DNA of 64,000 bases from Gavia stellata (lineage: Eukaryota > Chordata > Aves > Gaviiformes > Gaviidae): assembly GCF_030936135.1 (NCBI RefSeq), contig NC_082598.1, positions 55,954,347-56,018,346 on the forward strand, in the 5' to 3' direction. Positions 28,601 through 64,000 of this stretch are shown piece after piece. The notes beneath the pieces are model-generated. The model was given only the letters and a program-made list of their open reading frames with translations. It was not told where the DNA came from and searched no databases. The first letter of the stretch is position 1, and every line of letters begins with the position of its first letter. The translations under genes and the position numbers were made by a program.

Positions 28601-31053
28601 ATTTCTATCTAAGCAGTTTTCACTTGACTTAAACTGTTTGTGGGATCATTTTTTTTTTTTTAGTTTCAAGGGATCTGAAAGATTTCTTGAATTCTACTGC
28701 TTAACATTATTGTCTAGAGTTAAAGGAAATGTGTTCAATCCATGTTGTAAATTTAGCAACAAGTTACATGTTCAGGGAAGTTAAAACTTGGCTCAATACT
28801 GTTTGCCTCCGTAAATGGCTTCATTAGAATTGCATGGAGTAGAAAAACAGTCATCTATGACTGTTTTCTCCCCAGATCTTAGTTGCCTTCAAATTTACAC
28901 AGATGAGATGCTACAGTACAAGACAAAACAACATGCAAATGTGTACATCTGTTCACCTATGCACAGGTAAAACCAACAGTTTCTTAAAAAATTAGATTGC
29001 GATACAGAAATTAGCACACACAATTGATTCTCTGTGTGTATCAAATAGGAGATGTTTCCACTGCTATCATTAGCATAACTGAATGTAATTTATGGATGTT
29101 CAAGTCATCTTTAAACTGCGGAGATCAGGGTTTGTAGCTCTTTTAACTAAGGCAATGCAAAGCTTCAGGCAGGCTGCAAAACTTGATGGAGCAGCAGAGC
29201 CAATACTCCAATATAAAGACGACCAAAATGAGTTCCAGACTACTGTTAGAATTGGGGCTGGTTATAGTTGAGACCAAATTTCTAGTTTGATGCTTTAAAT
29301 CCTTATTCAGTACAGAACTCATAGGCATGTCAAAAGCAATAACCCTAAACTTTAAGTACCAATTTAATCTTTCAATTCATTTTTCCTGAAATCACAGACA
29401 GTAATCATGTATCACATTTTTGACAGCTTTCCCCCATGGACCATTTCACTTTTCTGCATATCCCTTCTTCAAGGGATCAGAAGAACTCTAGGGTTTATCT
29501 TTTGTCCACGTTGTTGCTTTTTGTATGCTTTTGGCTCCAAAATCAATTGTTCTTCCTTCTTAAGTGTCTTTTATAAGTGGGGGGGGTTAGTGGTGGTGGT
29601 TTGTTTCCCCACCTCTAGTGAAATTTATTGAAGTGTGTCATGGGTCATGAACCACGTCATGAAAAAGAGAGGAAACTTTACAACAGTGATCTATTTCTGA
29701 CAGTATACTATCTATGACAGTATTGTTAACACAGAGTATCTTCCCAAGTGTATGTTAGATAATGTCTAACATTAGATGTCAGATAATTTGTCCTAAGGAA
29801 ATAAAAAATACGAAAGCATGTAAGACCACTCTGAAATTACGTTATACACAGAATTTGCACAACTGTTGAAAAGAAGGCTGAAGAGAGGGCAGAACATAAG
29901 ATGAACAGATGACATTAACATGAAAAAGAATATGAAAATCTTTCCCTCAACTGATTTCCAAACTTTTAGGGAGCAACTTACAGAAGTCTTATTTGTCACA
30001 AAACAAATTTTTCAGTGTTTGCTCATGCCTCTTCCTCCCTGGATATATCAGCAAAATCTAGGAAATCTCTGGCTGTCCTATAATTGGAATAAATCTATTT
30101 TATATGTACTGGACAAACATAATAGCAAAGATTATACAGACAAACCACCTCACACAGAAATCAAAAAGCTTTCTTACCTACTAAATATTCCACTAGCAGA
30201 AACGCTATTTGGTTTGTGACTAAAGCACTGCCCTGAAAAATCGGACTTTGTTCCATCTCTAGTCTGCTCTGTGATCTAAAACCAGGTTATTTCAATGACT
30301 CATTTGTCTCAGTTTTTCCTCCCTAGGGAGATAACAAAAATCAAGTCTCCCTTGCAGATGTTTGGATTTAAAGGTGAAAAGTACCATGCAGGCGTGTTAT
30401 TGTAGTAATCTGATGAACTAGGAATGGTCAAATGATTTTAAAAAGTCAATGAACATTCATAGTTACAATAATACATTCTTGCTATACACAAGAGTAGCAT
30501 TTACAAACAGCTTATATCCAAGGAGTCAACAAAAGAAAAAATTAAAGGAAAGAACATGGAGTGGGTGGACTCCTCTTCACAGAAACTTAGAGGGCATAAA
30601 GTGACTAACAACGGCTTTTTCCATACGGCAAATATCATAGACTACTATAATTACATTTTAACATTTATAACATATTTTAAAATAAGCATAATTTACAACT
30701 CCTGTGCAGTTTGCCTTGAAGTTTTTATCAACTAGACACCTAGAGAAGTTTTTTTTTTCCTAATGCAATTACAAATGAGATTCAAATAAACCATTAAAAT
30801 AAATCCTTTACCTGATAGAAAATATATTTTAATAGTGAACTAAAAATAAGAGATCTGTCTCTTCCTACTGCCAGGAAATACATCAAGAAACAGTATCTTC
30901 TGAAGTTTAAAAACTTGCCTAAAAATCAATGAAATAAAGTAACTTACTAGAGAATAACAACACTTCCTTCAAAGCTTAGTAGTGACTGAAATGGAATATT
31001 TTTTTTTATGAATTTCCTTGCACATATCTTACAACACCAGAGTAGTTGAATTG
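25636..31053. other. Intergenic DNA, nothing recognised
   Basis: AT-rich unique sequence between the CR1 fragment and the SLC39A8 3' end. The open frame at 28389-27916 on the minus strand (157 codons) matches no family I know and has no gene structure around it. It may include distal SLC39A8 3' UTR if polyadenylation is further downstream. Confidence 0.55.
29752..29772. repeat. Short hairpin (8-bp stem, 5-nt loop)
   Basis: ATGTTAGA - TAATG - TCTAACAT. Intergenic, with no associated gene or T-run. Confidence 0.7.
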
Positions 31054-31059
31054 TTTATT
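31054..31059 (-). promoter_or_regulatory. Candidate distal polyadenylation hexamer AATAAA
   Basis: It reads AATAAA on the minus strand about 1.04 kb after the stop codon. The context is non-repetitive, so it is at least as likely as the proximal hexamer. Confidence 0.35.
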
Positions 31060-31580
31060 TCAGAAGAACTCATACATATAAGCACGATTTTAGAAAGTTC
31101 ACACGCAACATATTGTGATAAGTCTGTGTATTTTAGTATCACTTACTTTCACCCAACTGCACACAAGAAAATTATTCTAAGTACAAAAAGCTTACTGGAA
31201 TGTTGATTTTAGCAAGTTTTTCTAAATTTTGCTTTGTAAAACTAACAAATTTTTAAGATTTTTAACCCAAAATACTGATTTTTAGAAGGGATATTTGTAG
31301 AACTTAAATATGAAACATTATTATTTTCATAAAACACAAAGTGTTTGAACATTTTTAAAATACTCAATGTTTCTAAAATATTATGGAGTTGATAAATTGT
31401 CATAAATTTAACACAGGTTCCCTCTAATTAAAAAAAGTGGTTCTCAAAATAAATCAGCAATTCCCTAGTGCACTTATAAAGAGAAAATATCAAAAGCAGT
31501 AACTGGTACTTTTCCTTCCAGTGTTAACTAGTAATTAAACATCTTAGCTTCCTTAGTACCTACTCTGAAATAGTTTGATT

Positions 31581-31586
31581 TTTATT
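31581..31586 (-). promoter_or_regulatory. Candidate proximal polyadenylation hexamer AATAAA
   Basis: It reads AATAAA on the minus strand about 510 nt after the SLC39A8 stop. It sits at the 3' side of a homopolymer block, so the hexamer could be a chance product of the A run. Confidence 0.35.
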
Positions 31587-31611
31587 TTTTTTTTTTTGGG
31601 GGGGGGGGGGG
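31585..31611. repeat. Homopolymer block T13 G14
   Basis: Thirteen T followed directly by fourteen G on the plus strand, read as C14 A13 in the presumed SLC39A8 3' UTR. Length is likely to be polymorphic and error-prone. Confidence 0.95.
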
Positions 31612-32093
31612 AAGGGGTTGTTATACAGCCAAATCCTGCAACAAAAGTCATGAAAATTAACCAGCTTTGAAATTGCTTGCCTTTATCACAGTTAAAAAAG
31701 GGTATGAGACTCCATTATTTTCTTTTAAATAAGCATCTTCCTTGAAGACATCAGCTTTCATTTGGTCTTGAGTTGCATGTATTGCATAATTCTACTGGCC
31801 AAGTAACATCCTTTCTCTATGACAGTTCAGATACGTCTGATAATTTTAAGTAGAAATAAAAATACTAGAATTGGTTCTTTGGCATAGTACAGAAGTTGAC
31901 AGCTCCTACTATTCGAATTGACTGCAAGTCCTAAAGAAGAATTTCCTGTATTTGGAACAAGGGGGACAGGATGGAACTTGTCACTGTTTCAAAATCAAGT
32001 AGATGAAATGAATGTCCCTTTATGGATTTCAAGTGTATTCCATTTGTAATTTACTTGATGTCTTCAGTACTGATCCCATTTTCACTTGCATTA

Positions 32094-56636
<24,543 letters not shown>

Positions 56637-56670
56637 CTCTAGCCCCGTGGGACGCGGCGAGTGTCGCTGA

Positions 56671-56677
56671 GCGCGCA
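56671..56677 (-). promoter_or_regulatory. Possible metal-response-element core (TGCGCGC)
   Basis: The minus strand reads TGCGCGC, which fits the MRE core TGCRCNC bound by MTF-1. It lies 35 nt upstream of the SLC39A8 ATG, probably in the 5' UTR. The GC-rich flank expected of a full MRE is not matched, and a 7-mer of this composition is likely by chance in a CpG island. Confidence 0.15.
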
Positions 56678-57260
56678 GCAGCTCCGCCGCACCGCCCACA
56701 CGCCCGGGGCTCTGCGGGGCGGGAGCGGCGCCCGCCCGGCTCGGCCCCTCCCCGGGGGGGCGTAGCGGGGAGACGGGGCGGGCGGGCGGCAGTGCCCCCG
56801 CGGCTCCGGAGGGGGCGGGGGCCGCTCCCCCGCGGCGATCCCCCTCGCCCCTGCGGGAGCCCCCAGTAGGGGGCCGTCCCGCTTGTCGGTCCCCGCCGCC
56901 GTGCCTGGCTGCTTACCGAGCGCCAGCCTAGTCCCGCCGGCCGGGGCTGAGAGCCGCCCCAGGGCCTGCCCGTAACCCGGTGTCACGACAGAAGGGGCAC
57001 GGGGCTGTCCGGGGACGGCCCCACGCGTGGGCAAAGGGGGAGGCTGCAAAATTCCTGGCTGCTGCCAGCCCTGGCCCAGGGGTCACAAAGCTATCGGACA
57101 CGTCCATGGGGGCACACAGTCGTCCCCGAACGGCCCCGAGGGCGGTGTCCAGACGTACACCTGCCGAGCCCAGCCTGCCCCTGCCTGCCGTGCAGCTCCC
57201 TCTCCCCACCCCAGGCCCCACAAGCAGGCCCCGCACCCACCTGCCATGACCCACACAACC

Positions 57261-60200
57261 CCGATGGGATAGTCGAGGCCAAGGTCCAGGCCCAGGCCCC
57301 AGCCAGGTGTACAGGCAGGTAGGGCCCCGCCGCACACACCTCACCAACAGTATCTCCGCAGTCGAGGCACCTGGACCTTGGAATGAGCCGTTCAGGTGGC
57401 TGCCAGTTAGGCAACGTGCTTGTCTCAGGCCCCCTCCCTCCCACAGGTTGAGATGTAGATTTGGGTCTAAGTCTACCATTTTGGGAAGGTTTAATGCTCA
57501 CAAAAAACCCCATGTGATTTCATACATCCTTTTTAACAAACAGAAAATTGTGACTGGTCACAGGCATATTCCTGGGGCTGTCACTCAAGTAGTTTAGATA
57601 AAAATCCTCATGTTTCAGGACAACAGCTGTGTAGGAACAGCTCCAGCTCAGGAGAGATTTGTACTATTAACAAGTTATTTCTTATATATCCCTGTAGTGG
57701 GCAGAGATAGCATATTTTTAAAATTATATATTTTTTTAAACAGATTTTCATTTAGACCTCCGTGGAACAGTGCTGAATTACATCAGCTGAGACACAATCC
57801 CTGATTGCAAATTTTCTGAAACCACAATTTTGCACTGTGTGTGCTAAGCAGTCTGGTAACAGCACTACGAAGGAGGCATGGTTAAAGATACTTCACAAGC
57901 AGTGAAACTCGTTTGGATAAATTCTTCGTAAACAACTTCCATACCACAATGCACAAAGCATCTAGCAGAAAAAAAATGCCAGCAGCATAACCCACTACCA
58001 GGGGAAAAAAAAAATTCTAGCGAGAGCTACAGTCATAAATTCTACTGTTGGAAAACCTAAATGTTACTCTTTCCAAATTAGAGCCTGAATAGCTAAGATA
58101 CTTTCATGCTTCCCTCATACTTGGTGGCAGCTAAAACAGCCCCAGCACAATTTAGTTGCAGGTTGTTCCAAATGACAGTCCCCATCGACGCTGGTTATAC
58201 CACCAGCCGTGGCTGAAGATGCTCCGTCCTACCCACCTCTCCATTTAAGTCTGCATTTTGGGTGTCTTCCATAGAAATCAACAAGATTTCCTTTGCTGCT
58301 AGGGGAATCACATTCTTCTTTAGGCAGCAGCTATGTCAGTAGCTGAACTGGCACCTCCTATACTTTTTTCTTCAGTGTGTCTATTTCTAAACACAGCTCT
58401 AGTAACAGTTGATTATTGAAGGCATTCTGAAATTTTAAGAAGTCTGTATTTGAAAAGTGCCTTATGACCAGTAGATAAATTGGAAACAACTGCAAACAGG
58501 CTAAAACGGGTAAATCAAAACAGGTTGCTGGTTGTATCAAAAAGATTTGTCAGTGCTCTGTTGTGCAGGGCCAAAGGGTTAATCTCAAAATTGATTATTT
58601 TAAGACTGCCTTTTTATCAGTAATGGAAATATAAGGGATTATTTAAATCAGTGTAATTAAACAAAATCATATTTGCATTAGATCTTAGCCCCACAATTGT
58701 ATAATGCTGAAAAGTTCAAGGAATTCCTGGATAATTCCATTAAGAATTATTCTCTGTTGCCAATCTTTTGCAGAATGAGAATCCTGCTCTATTTCTGAGA
58801 GACAGCCAAAATTTTTCCTCAAGGAGTGACGCATTCATACTGCTCTAGTTTAAAAAAAAGAAAAATTTTCTAAACTGAGTGTTACTGAAAAAGACCACAA
58901 GAGCTAGAAGGGCATACTAACAGTAAGACCAGAGGTCATGTACCTTTCAAACTGTATATTTGAACTGCACTTGAAGAATGACTCCAGATTTTGTGTATAT
59001 TCTTATGATGTACAGACCCAGTCAGAAAGTCTGATCTTTGTCCATGTCAAGTCTGATAAAGCTTAGCCAAATACTAACAGAGCCAAATTCTCTTTCTCAA
59101 ACTGAAAGAACAACCTGTTTGTACACTGTAAACCAAGTATTTCCCAACAGTACTTCATGGTCCTGATTCACTATTGTTGGTTTTTTTCCTAGTTTTCTTA
59201 CACCTGTGTGATGTTAGTGTCACATTTAAACCACCACAAGGTGCCAGCCAGTGCACCAGATGGTGACTGGCAGTGGGCAAGACGGCACATGATCAGCTTC
59301 TCCAATGATCTGAAGGGCCAAATCCTCTCTGAAGTGGGTTTCTCTTAGGAAATGCAATGAAGCTGTTGCTAATTACATCAAAGCTAGCATGATTTGTGAT
59401 CATGTGTGTTAATTACTTCTCAAAGTCAGAAAAGCCCTCTTTGTTTATTGTCATTCAAACCAATTGAAATAAATCTATTTGCAAATAGCAGTCATATTAT
59501 AATTCTGTCATTTGGCAGGTAAAATAGACACACCCATCCCTTATATTAACATTTGCACCCTTTTTCTCTCAACTCTCAGTTGGATTAACTATTTAAATAG
59601 GATTTAAAAATTATATCCTGTAACTAAACACCCTTGAATGAAATGATATATAGCAATGGATATTTCTAGGGGAAGTATCTAGGTAGAAAGGTAAAAATAT
59701 TGGACTGATACCTTTTTTCATGTATTTTCCCTAAGTAATTCATTCACTGTGGTAAGTGAATTTCCAGCATTTTTAATTTGGCCAGGCAGACTCAAACACA
59801 TCTACTATATTTTAACTTCCAGAGCCCCACAGTCAAATAAGTTACAGATTAATAGCATGCTAAGATAGATACTCTCTTTTCAATTTTTCCAGCTCAGGAA
59901 TCTTGCAGTTCTCCTCAATTCTGTGCTCTTGCAAATACTGAAAGGGAGTTCAGGGATTAGAGCTCTGGGAACACAGTCAAAGGATACTGTGAAGACTGAA
60001 AAACCACAGAAGCCAAATAAGAAAACGTACTGTTTGGCTTAAAAAAATCTTCAGATGAAAAAGCCTGAATCTCAATCTGCAGATCTGGATTCATTTTTGA
60101 AAGCTTGGGTTCATAGAACAGCACTAGAAATATATCCTTATATATCACAGCAGAAAAGTTTCTGAAGTTACAGAATTAAAAGGAATCTTTCCTTTAAGGG

Positions 60201-63200
60201 ACATTGGCCAAAATACCTTGTATTGGTACAGTAAAACATTCAAAGGGAAAAGTGGGATCTCAAGTTTTACAAAAGAGTTTGACACTGTAATTTTAATAGT
60301 TTAATAGTGAATTACAAGTGCTAGAGGTATGATATGGACCTCAAGGTACAAGAGGTACAGAGGTATGATATGGACCTCAAGGTACAAGAGGTATAATGGC
60401 ATTGCTATGGTAAATCAGTCATAACTTGCTTCTTTTCTGAGGCTGCACTATCGATACCATTTGTGAATTGTTTACTATCCTGAGAAGCTTGACTCACACA
60501 AAAGGTTAACATTATGCAATAGATTTCACCTAGCAAGAGGTATTACTCGTTCTACAACCCTCCACTAGCCAGTTCATTAGTGCTCTCTCCGTGAAACTGT
60601 AAAATATGCTGTTTCTAATAAGAAACATGATCCATTTGGTCATTAGGACTATATATTGTTTAGGCAAGTATCTTTAAAAACAAAATCTCTATAATAAAAT
60701 AATCAGATTAAAATCCTCACTTCTTGCATTTTCAAGTACTAACACAGAGAGATATTTAAGGCTCTTCAACCACAACAAGAATAAGAGTTCTCTTTAATGG
60801 AGATAGGCAGATGAAATTATCTTTGGTTTGTAGCCGCTCATTAGAAAACTAAGCTTAATAAAATTCTGCTGACACTTTAGAAATATTATCTGTCCCCACC
60901 TTGTTAGCGTAGGGTCAAGACTATTTAGATTGTATTTCTAGTGTCTAAGCTTAAAGTTAGTTGTTTTGAATCTAAAGTTTTGGCCTAGGGGTATCTCTAA
61001 TTTTCAGTTGGTAAACAGGCTTCTAACTTACGAATCCAGTAGCTGTTGGGCTACAGCTTTGGATGGTATGAAGTGAGCTGGTGCTTGGAGAGCTGAGCCA
61101 GCCTATAGCAGCTGTGGGTCATGACTCAAAGTACCCAAGGTAGGTGTGCAGAGAGATAGGAAGTAGTAAACTTTCTTAAAAGAGAGCAGTATTCACCATG
61201 AAGACAAATACTGCTCACATTGCCTCACATTGCTCAAATAGTCTCTTTACCACAATAGTCATCTTCTGGAAAACATACAGGTCTTTTGGCTTTGAAAATA
61301 ATGAGTTTTCAAAAAAAGCAAAAAGACACTACACATTCTTATCAGTAAAACTTCATTTTGTATGACAAGGGAAGTTCAAAAGTTTGGAGTTCTTTTTCAA
61401 GGTAGCCTTATTTTGAACTGTAGCAGTATAAAAAAAGAATTTTTACATTTACAAATTCAAAGTGAAACATTTCAGCTATTCTCCCCAACTCCTGCAAACA
61501 CACTTTGAAATTTAAATTTTCTATTGTTCTAAAACTCGATCAAAACCAACCTTAAAGTCTCAAAATCATTGATGAAACAATTCCTGTTTTGTAGGAACAT
61601 GCCTAGTGGTGACCTCTTACCTGGTGATGACCTTTAAATCCACCAGAGGATCCCAGGGGAGGGTCAGTACATGACTGAAAGCTACAAGCTCAGATTATAT
61701 TGACATATCTGCACTGAATTGTATGTATCTAAAGAACAAGGGTTACCACAGAATAAAGGAGAAACAGTCATATGTCAATATTAGTATGATTAGATAAGCA
61801 GAGTAATGTCAGCAGGATGTCTGAGACACAACATGCTGGCGTTGTATTTTACAGACTGGATTCTGCAGGGATCAAGATGAACCCTGTGAAAGAGCAATGC
61901 TAAACCAGCTGCAGGAGTAATTTAGATTTTTTACTCATAATCCAGTAAGGTGAAAAAGTAAGCAGAGTTTCTAGGGAGGGACTAGAACAACCTTACCAGC
62001 TCCCATTACAGGACCCAGGAAGAAAACAATTGTTCTGGACTCTTTTCTGTATCAGCGGCCTTCAACACATCAGTCCCTTTGTTTCTTAGAAGTACAGCTG
62101 CTAAACATGCTTGAATAAGCGAATTCTTTCTGAAAACATGAAAACTCAGCTCTGAGTTTGCAAATCATGTCAGTATGCTTAGCACATCTCCAAAATAGGT
62201 GCTGTACAGGCCGATGGGATTGGGAAATGTGCATTGAGCCCAGCTTAAATTTTTCAACAACTACTAACATAAGAGAGGAGACAAAAGGTGCTGTAAGATA
62301 AAAGACATCTTACTTCAGAGGAAAGCCACGGTTGCAGCTAACAATTTCCTAGTTTGGGATGCAGTGAGTTACCATACAGAAACAGACCCTATCTGCCTTC
62401 AGTCACTTCTCTTCTACACACTTACTTCACAATGAAATTTTAGAAGTTCTAATTAACAGACAGTACTCCAAGCCTGCATGAATCCTTAAGTACAGTTGCC
62501 ATGCCAAGTTTAAATTCAGTATATAGTTAAAACTGTGGTGCTTTAATCTATTAAAATAATATCCCCCAAATGACAAAGTTTTTAAATTTGAGACATGGCT
62601 CTCAGGCAAATACTAGTTCAGTCATTTGGGCGATATTACTTGAACACAGAAACCATCTCAGTTTTAACTCCATCCTGAATGTGTTTTTGTGTCTAACTGC
62701 AGATATCTGCAAGTAACAAAGTGGGTTAACATGATTTCAAAGATATTTTGTATCATTCTGTTGCAAGACCAGCAGCATTATCACTACGGAGCACTAGCAT
62801 TGCATGCAGTTCATGACAGCTTTTGAACTCTTTGTGCTTTCATGAACTGGTTACAAACATTTATAGCCTAGATTAATATTCAAACTCTGCCTGGCATGAA
62901 AACAGATTTTGTTTTGTTGAAAAGTATTAGAAAACAGGTTTTCTAAAACTCTCACAACTCAATTACACTGTAGAATTCAGCCACATGATGCCTTTGAGGC
63001 TAGATAAGAACTAAACAGGATGGAAATAGGATTCAATATTCATCTTGATAATAAAACATTTGGGTACATCAGACAGGACTTTATAAAATGGAAGAGAAAA
63101 GGCTATGAACCCTTACATATAGGTGTAACAGTGAGGTATGAGGTTGCCTACAGTCAACCTTACCAAGTTTGGATTTCATACACGCCAAGGTGAAGCTTTT

Positions 63201-64000
63201 AGAAGGAGCACACTAGATCAACCAAAGGCAGTTCCTATTTCACCTTGAGGTTATTCAGATCAGAAGCATTACATGTATGAATTATTATGGACTTAGTTCA
63301 CACAACAGTGGAATCCATTTCCGTGCTTATTTCACTAAATACGAGTGTGCATAAACACAAGTGTTTAGAGTATTTACCACTGAATAATTTATAGGAAAAT
63401 CTTTAACATATGCAGCCAGAGGTACAAGGACACCCATTGCCTATGTACAGCACTTGAAACCTAGTGTCTGGAGCATCTAGTAAAGAAAGAAAAGAAGGTT
63501 ATATTCAGTGCTATTGTAAATAGAATTTGCAAATTTTTTAAAAGTTATCTTAGGAATCTGAAAACTATTAGTAACTTACGTACTTTAAGTGTTTTTAGAA
63601 TGCTTGTCCCTTAAAGGAAAATATAGACAATGCAGTGAAACGGAGAGCTCTTGCTGTTTTCCATGTTCTGTACATTTTCACAAAGGGCATAGACACATCT
63701 GACTTCAGGGATTTAATTGAGCTGACGCTTGGGTGCCAGAAGTCAGTGGAGTAGAATAAGCCCTGCCAAAGGGTAACGCTGACACTAGATCTTCCTTCAG
63801 CAATTGGAGCAGAAGCACCAAACAAATACCTGTTTCAGTTACATATGTAAATCGATAAATAGATTCAACTTACATAACAGCATGTTCTAGAGCTCACTAG
63901 AATTTATGGGGAAAAGGCCCCTCTGTGAGGATTCCTCACATGCAGAAGGAAATGATACTTCCAGTAGCAAGCAACTGTTCATCGACGTTCATTCACTGGT
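57261..64000. other. Upstream intergenic DNA, no supported gene
   Basis: GC-rich sequence continues to about 57.45 kb and then gives way to AT-rich unique DNA. Only short, unrecognised open frames occur, plus the 36-bp tandem duplication at 60.3 kb. Mammalian gene order predicts NFKB1 beyond the right edge; none of its exons was recognised here. Confidence 0.6.
60323..60394. repeat. Tandem duplication, 2 x 36 bp
   Basis: The unit starts AGAGGTATGATATGGACCTC and ends with CAAGAGGTAC. Copy 1 is 60323-60358 and copy 2 is 60359-60394, differing at most at the final base. It lies upstream of the SLC39A8 promoter in otherwise unique DNA. Confidence 0.93.

Larger units (their letters stand above)
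31054..32093 (-). other. SLC39A8: Probable SLC39A8 3' UTR (end not fixed)
   Basis: The sequence after the stop codon is AT-rich and has no coding potential. Two AATAAA hexamers on the minus strand, at 31586-31581 and 31059-31054, could end the transcript. The first directly follows a C14-A13 homopolymer block. Without transcript data the true end, and any further distal site, cannot be chosen. Confidence 0.5.

Noticed and set aside
1..32000. Exons of BANK1, expected from mammalian gene order
   Set aside because: No frame matched anything I could identify as BANK1; the region reads as intergenic.
56639..57513. Several long overlapping open frames on both strands in the CpG island
   Set aside because: High GC content removes stop codons in all frames; the products are Gly/Pro/Arg/Ala-rich with no recognisable domain, and they overlap each other on both strands.
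57300..64000. NFKB1 first exons or promoter
   Set aside because: No second CpG island and no Rel-type coding sequence were seen before the window ends.

Overview
The window is vertebrate nuclear DNA. Genes are split into short exons with GT-AG introns, the intergenic sequence is AT-rich, and repeats are sparse. The only two clear interspersed repeats are 3'-end fragments of CR1 LINEs, one still ending in an ATTCT-type tail. Together with compact introns this points to a bird, or at least a sauropsid. The species cannot be named from the sequence.

One protein-coding gene can be supported: SLC39A8 (ZIP8), a divalent-metal/bicarbonate symporter of the LIV-1 ZIP subfamily, on the minus strand. 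All eight coding exons can be placed from 56636 (ATG) to 32094 (end of TGA). Every junction is GT-AG, the phases agree, and the spliced frame encodes 451 residues, against 460 in human by recall. The eight-helix ZIP core, the CPAVLQQL motif and the ZIP8/ZIP14-type EEFPHE metal-site motif are all intact.

Layout: 1-31.0 kb is intergenic sequence downstream of SLC39A8, with one CR1 fragment at about 25.4 kb and a 53-bp tandem duplication at 21.5 kb. The 3' UTR lies from 32.09 kb to about 31.5 or 31.0 kb. Exons and introns fill 32.09-56.64 kb, with large introns 1, 2, 5 and 7 and a second CR1 fragment in intron 1 (55.5 kb). A CpG island promoter covers about 56.2-57.3 kb. From 57.3 to 64 kb is upstream intergenic DNA with a 36-bp tandem duplication. 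From mammalian gene order (BANK1 - SLC39A8 - NFKB1), BANK1 would be expected beyond the left edge and NFKB1 beyond the right edge. No exon of either was recognised.

I did not find an undescribed biological system. The points most worth a second look are in SLC39A8 itself: a first exon whose only ATG gives a short, alanine-rich leader instead of a normal signal peptide; a TM3-TM4 loop nearly free of histidine; and an exon 7 acceptor built from a long homopolymer tract.
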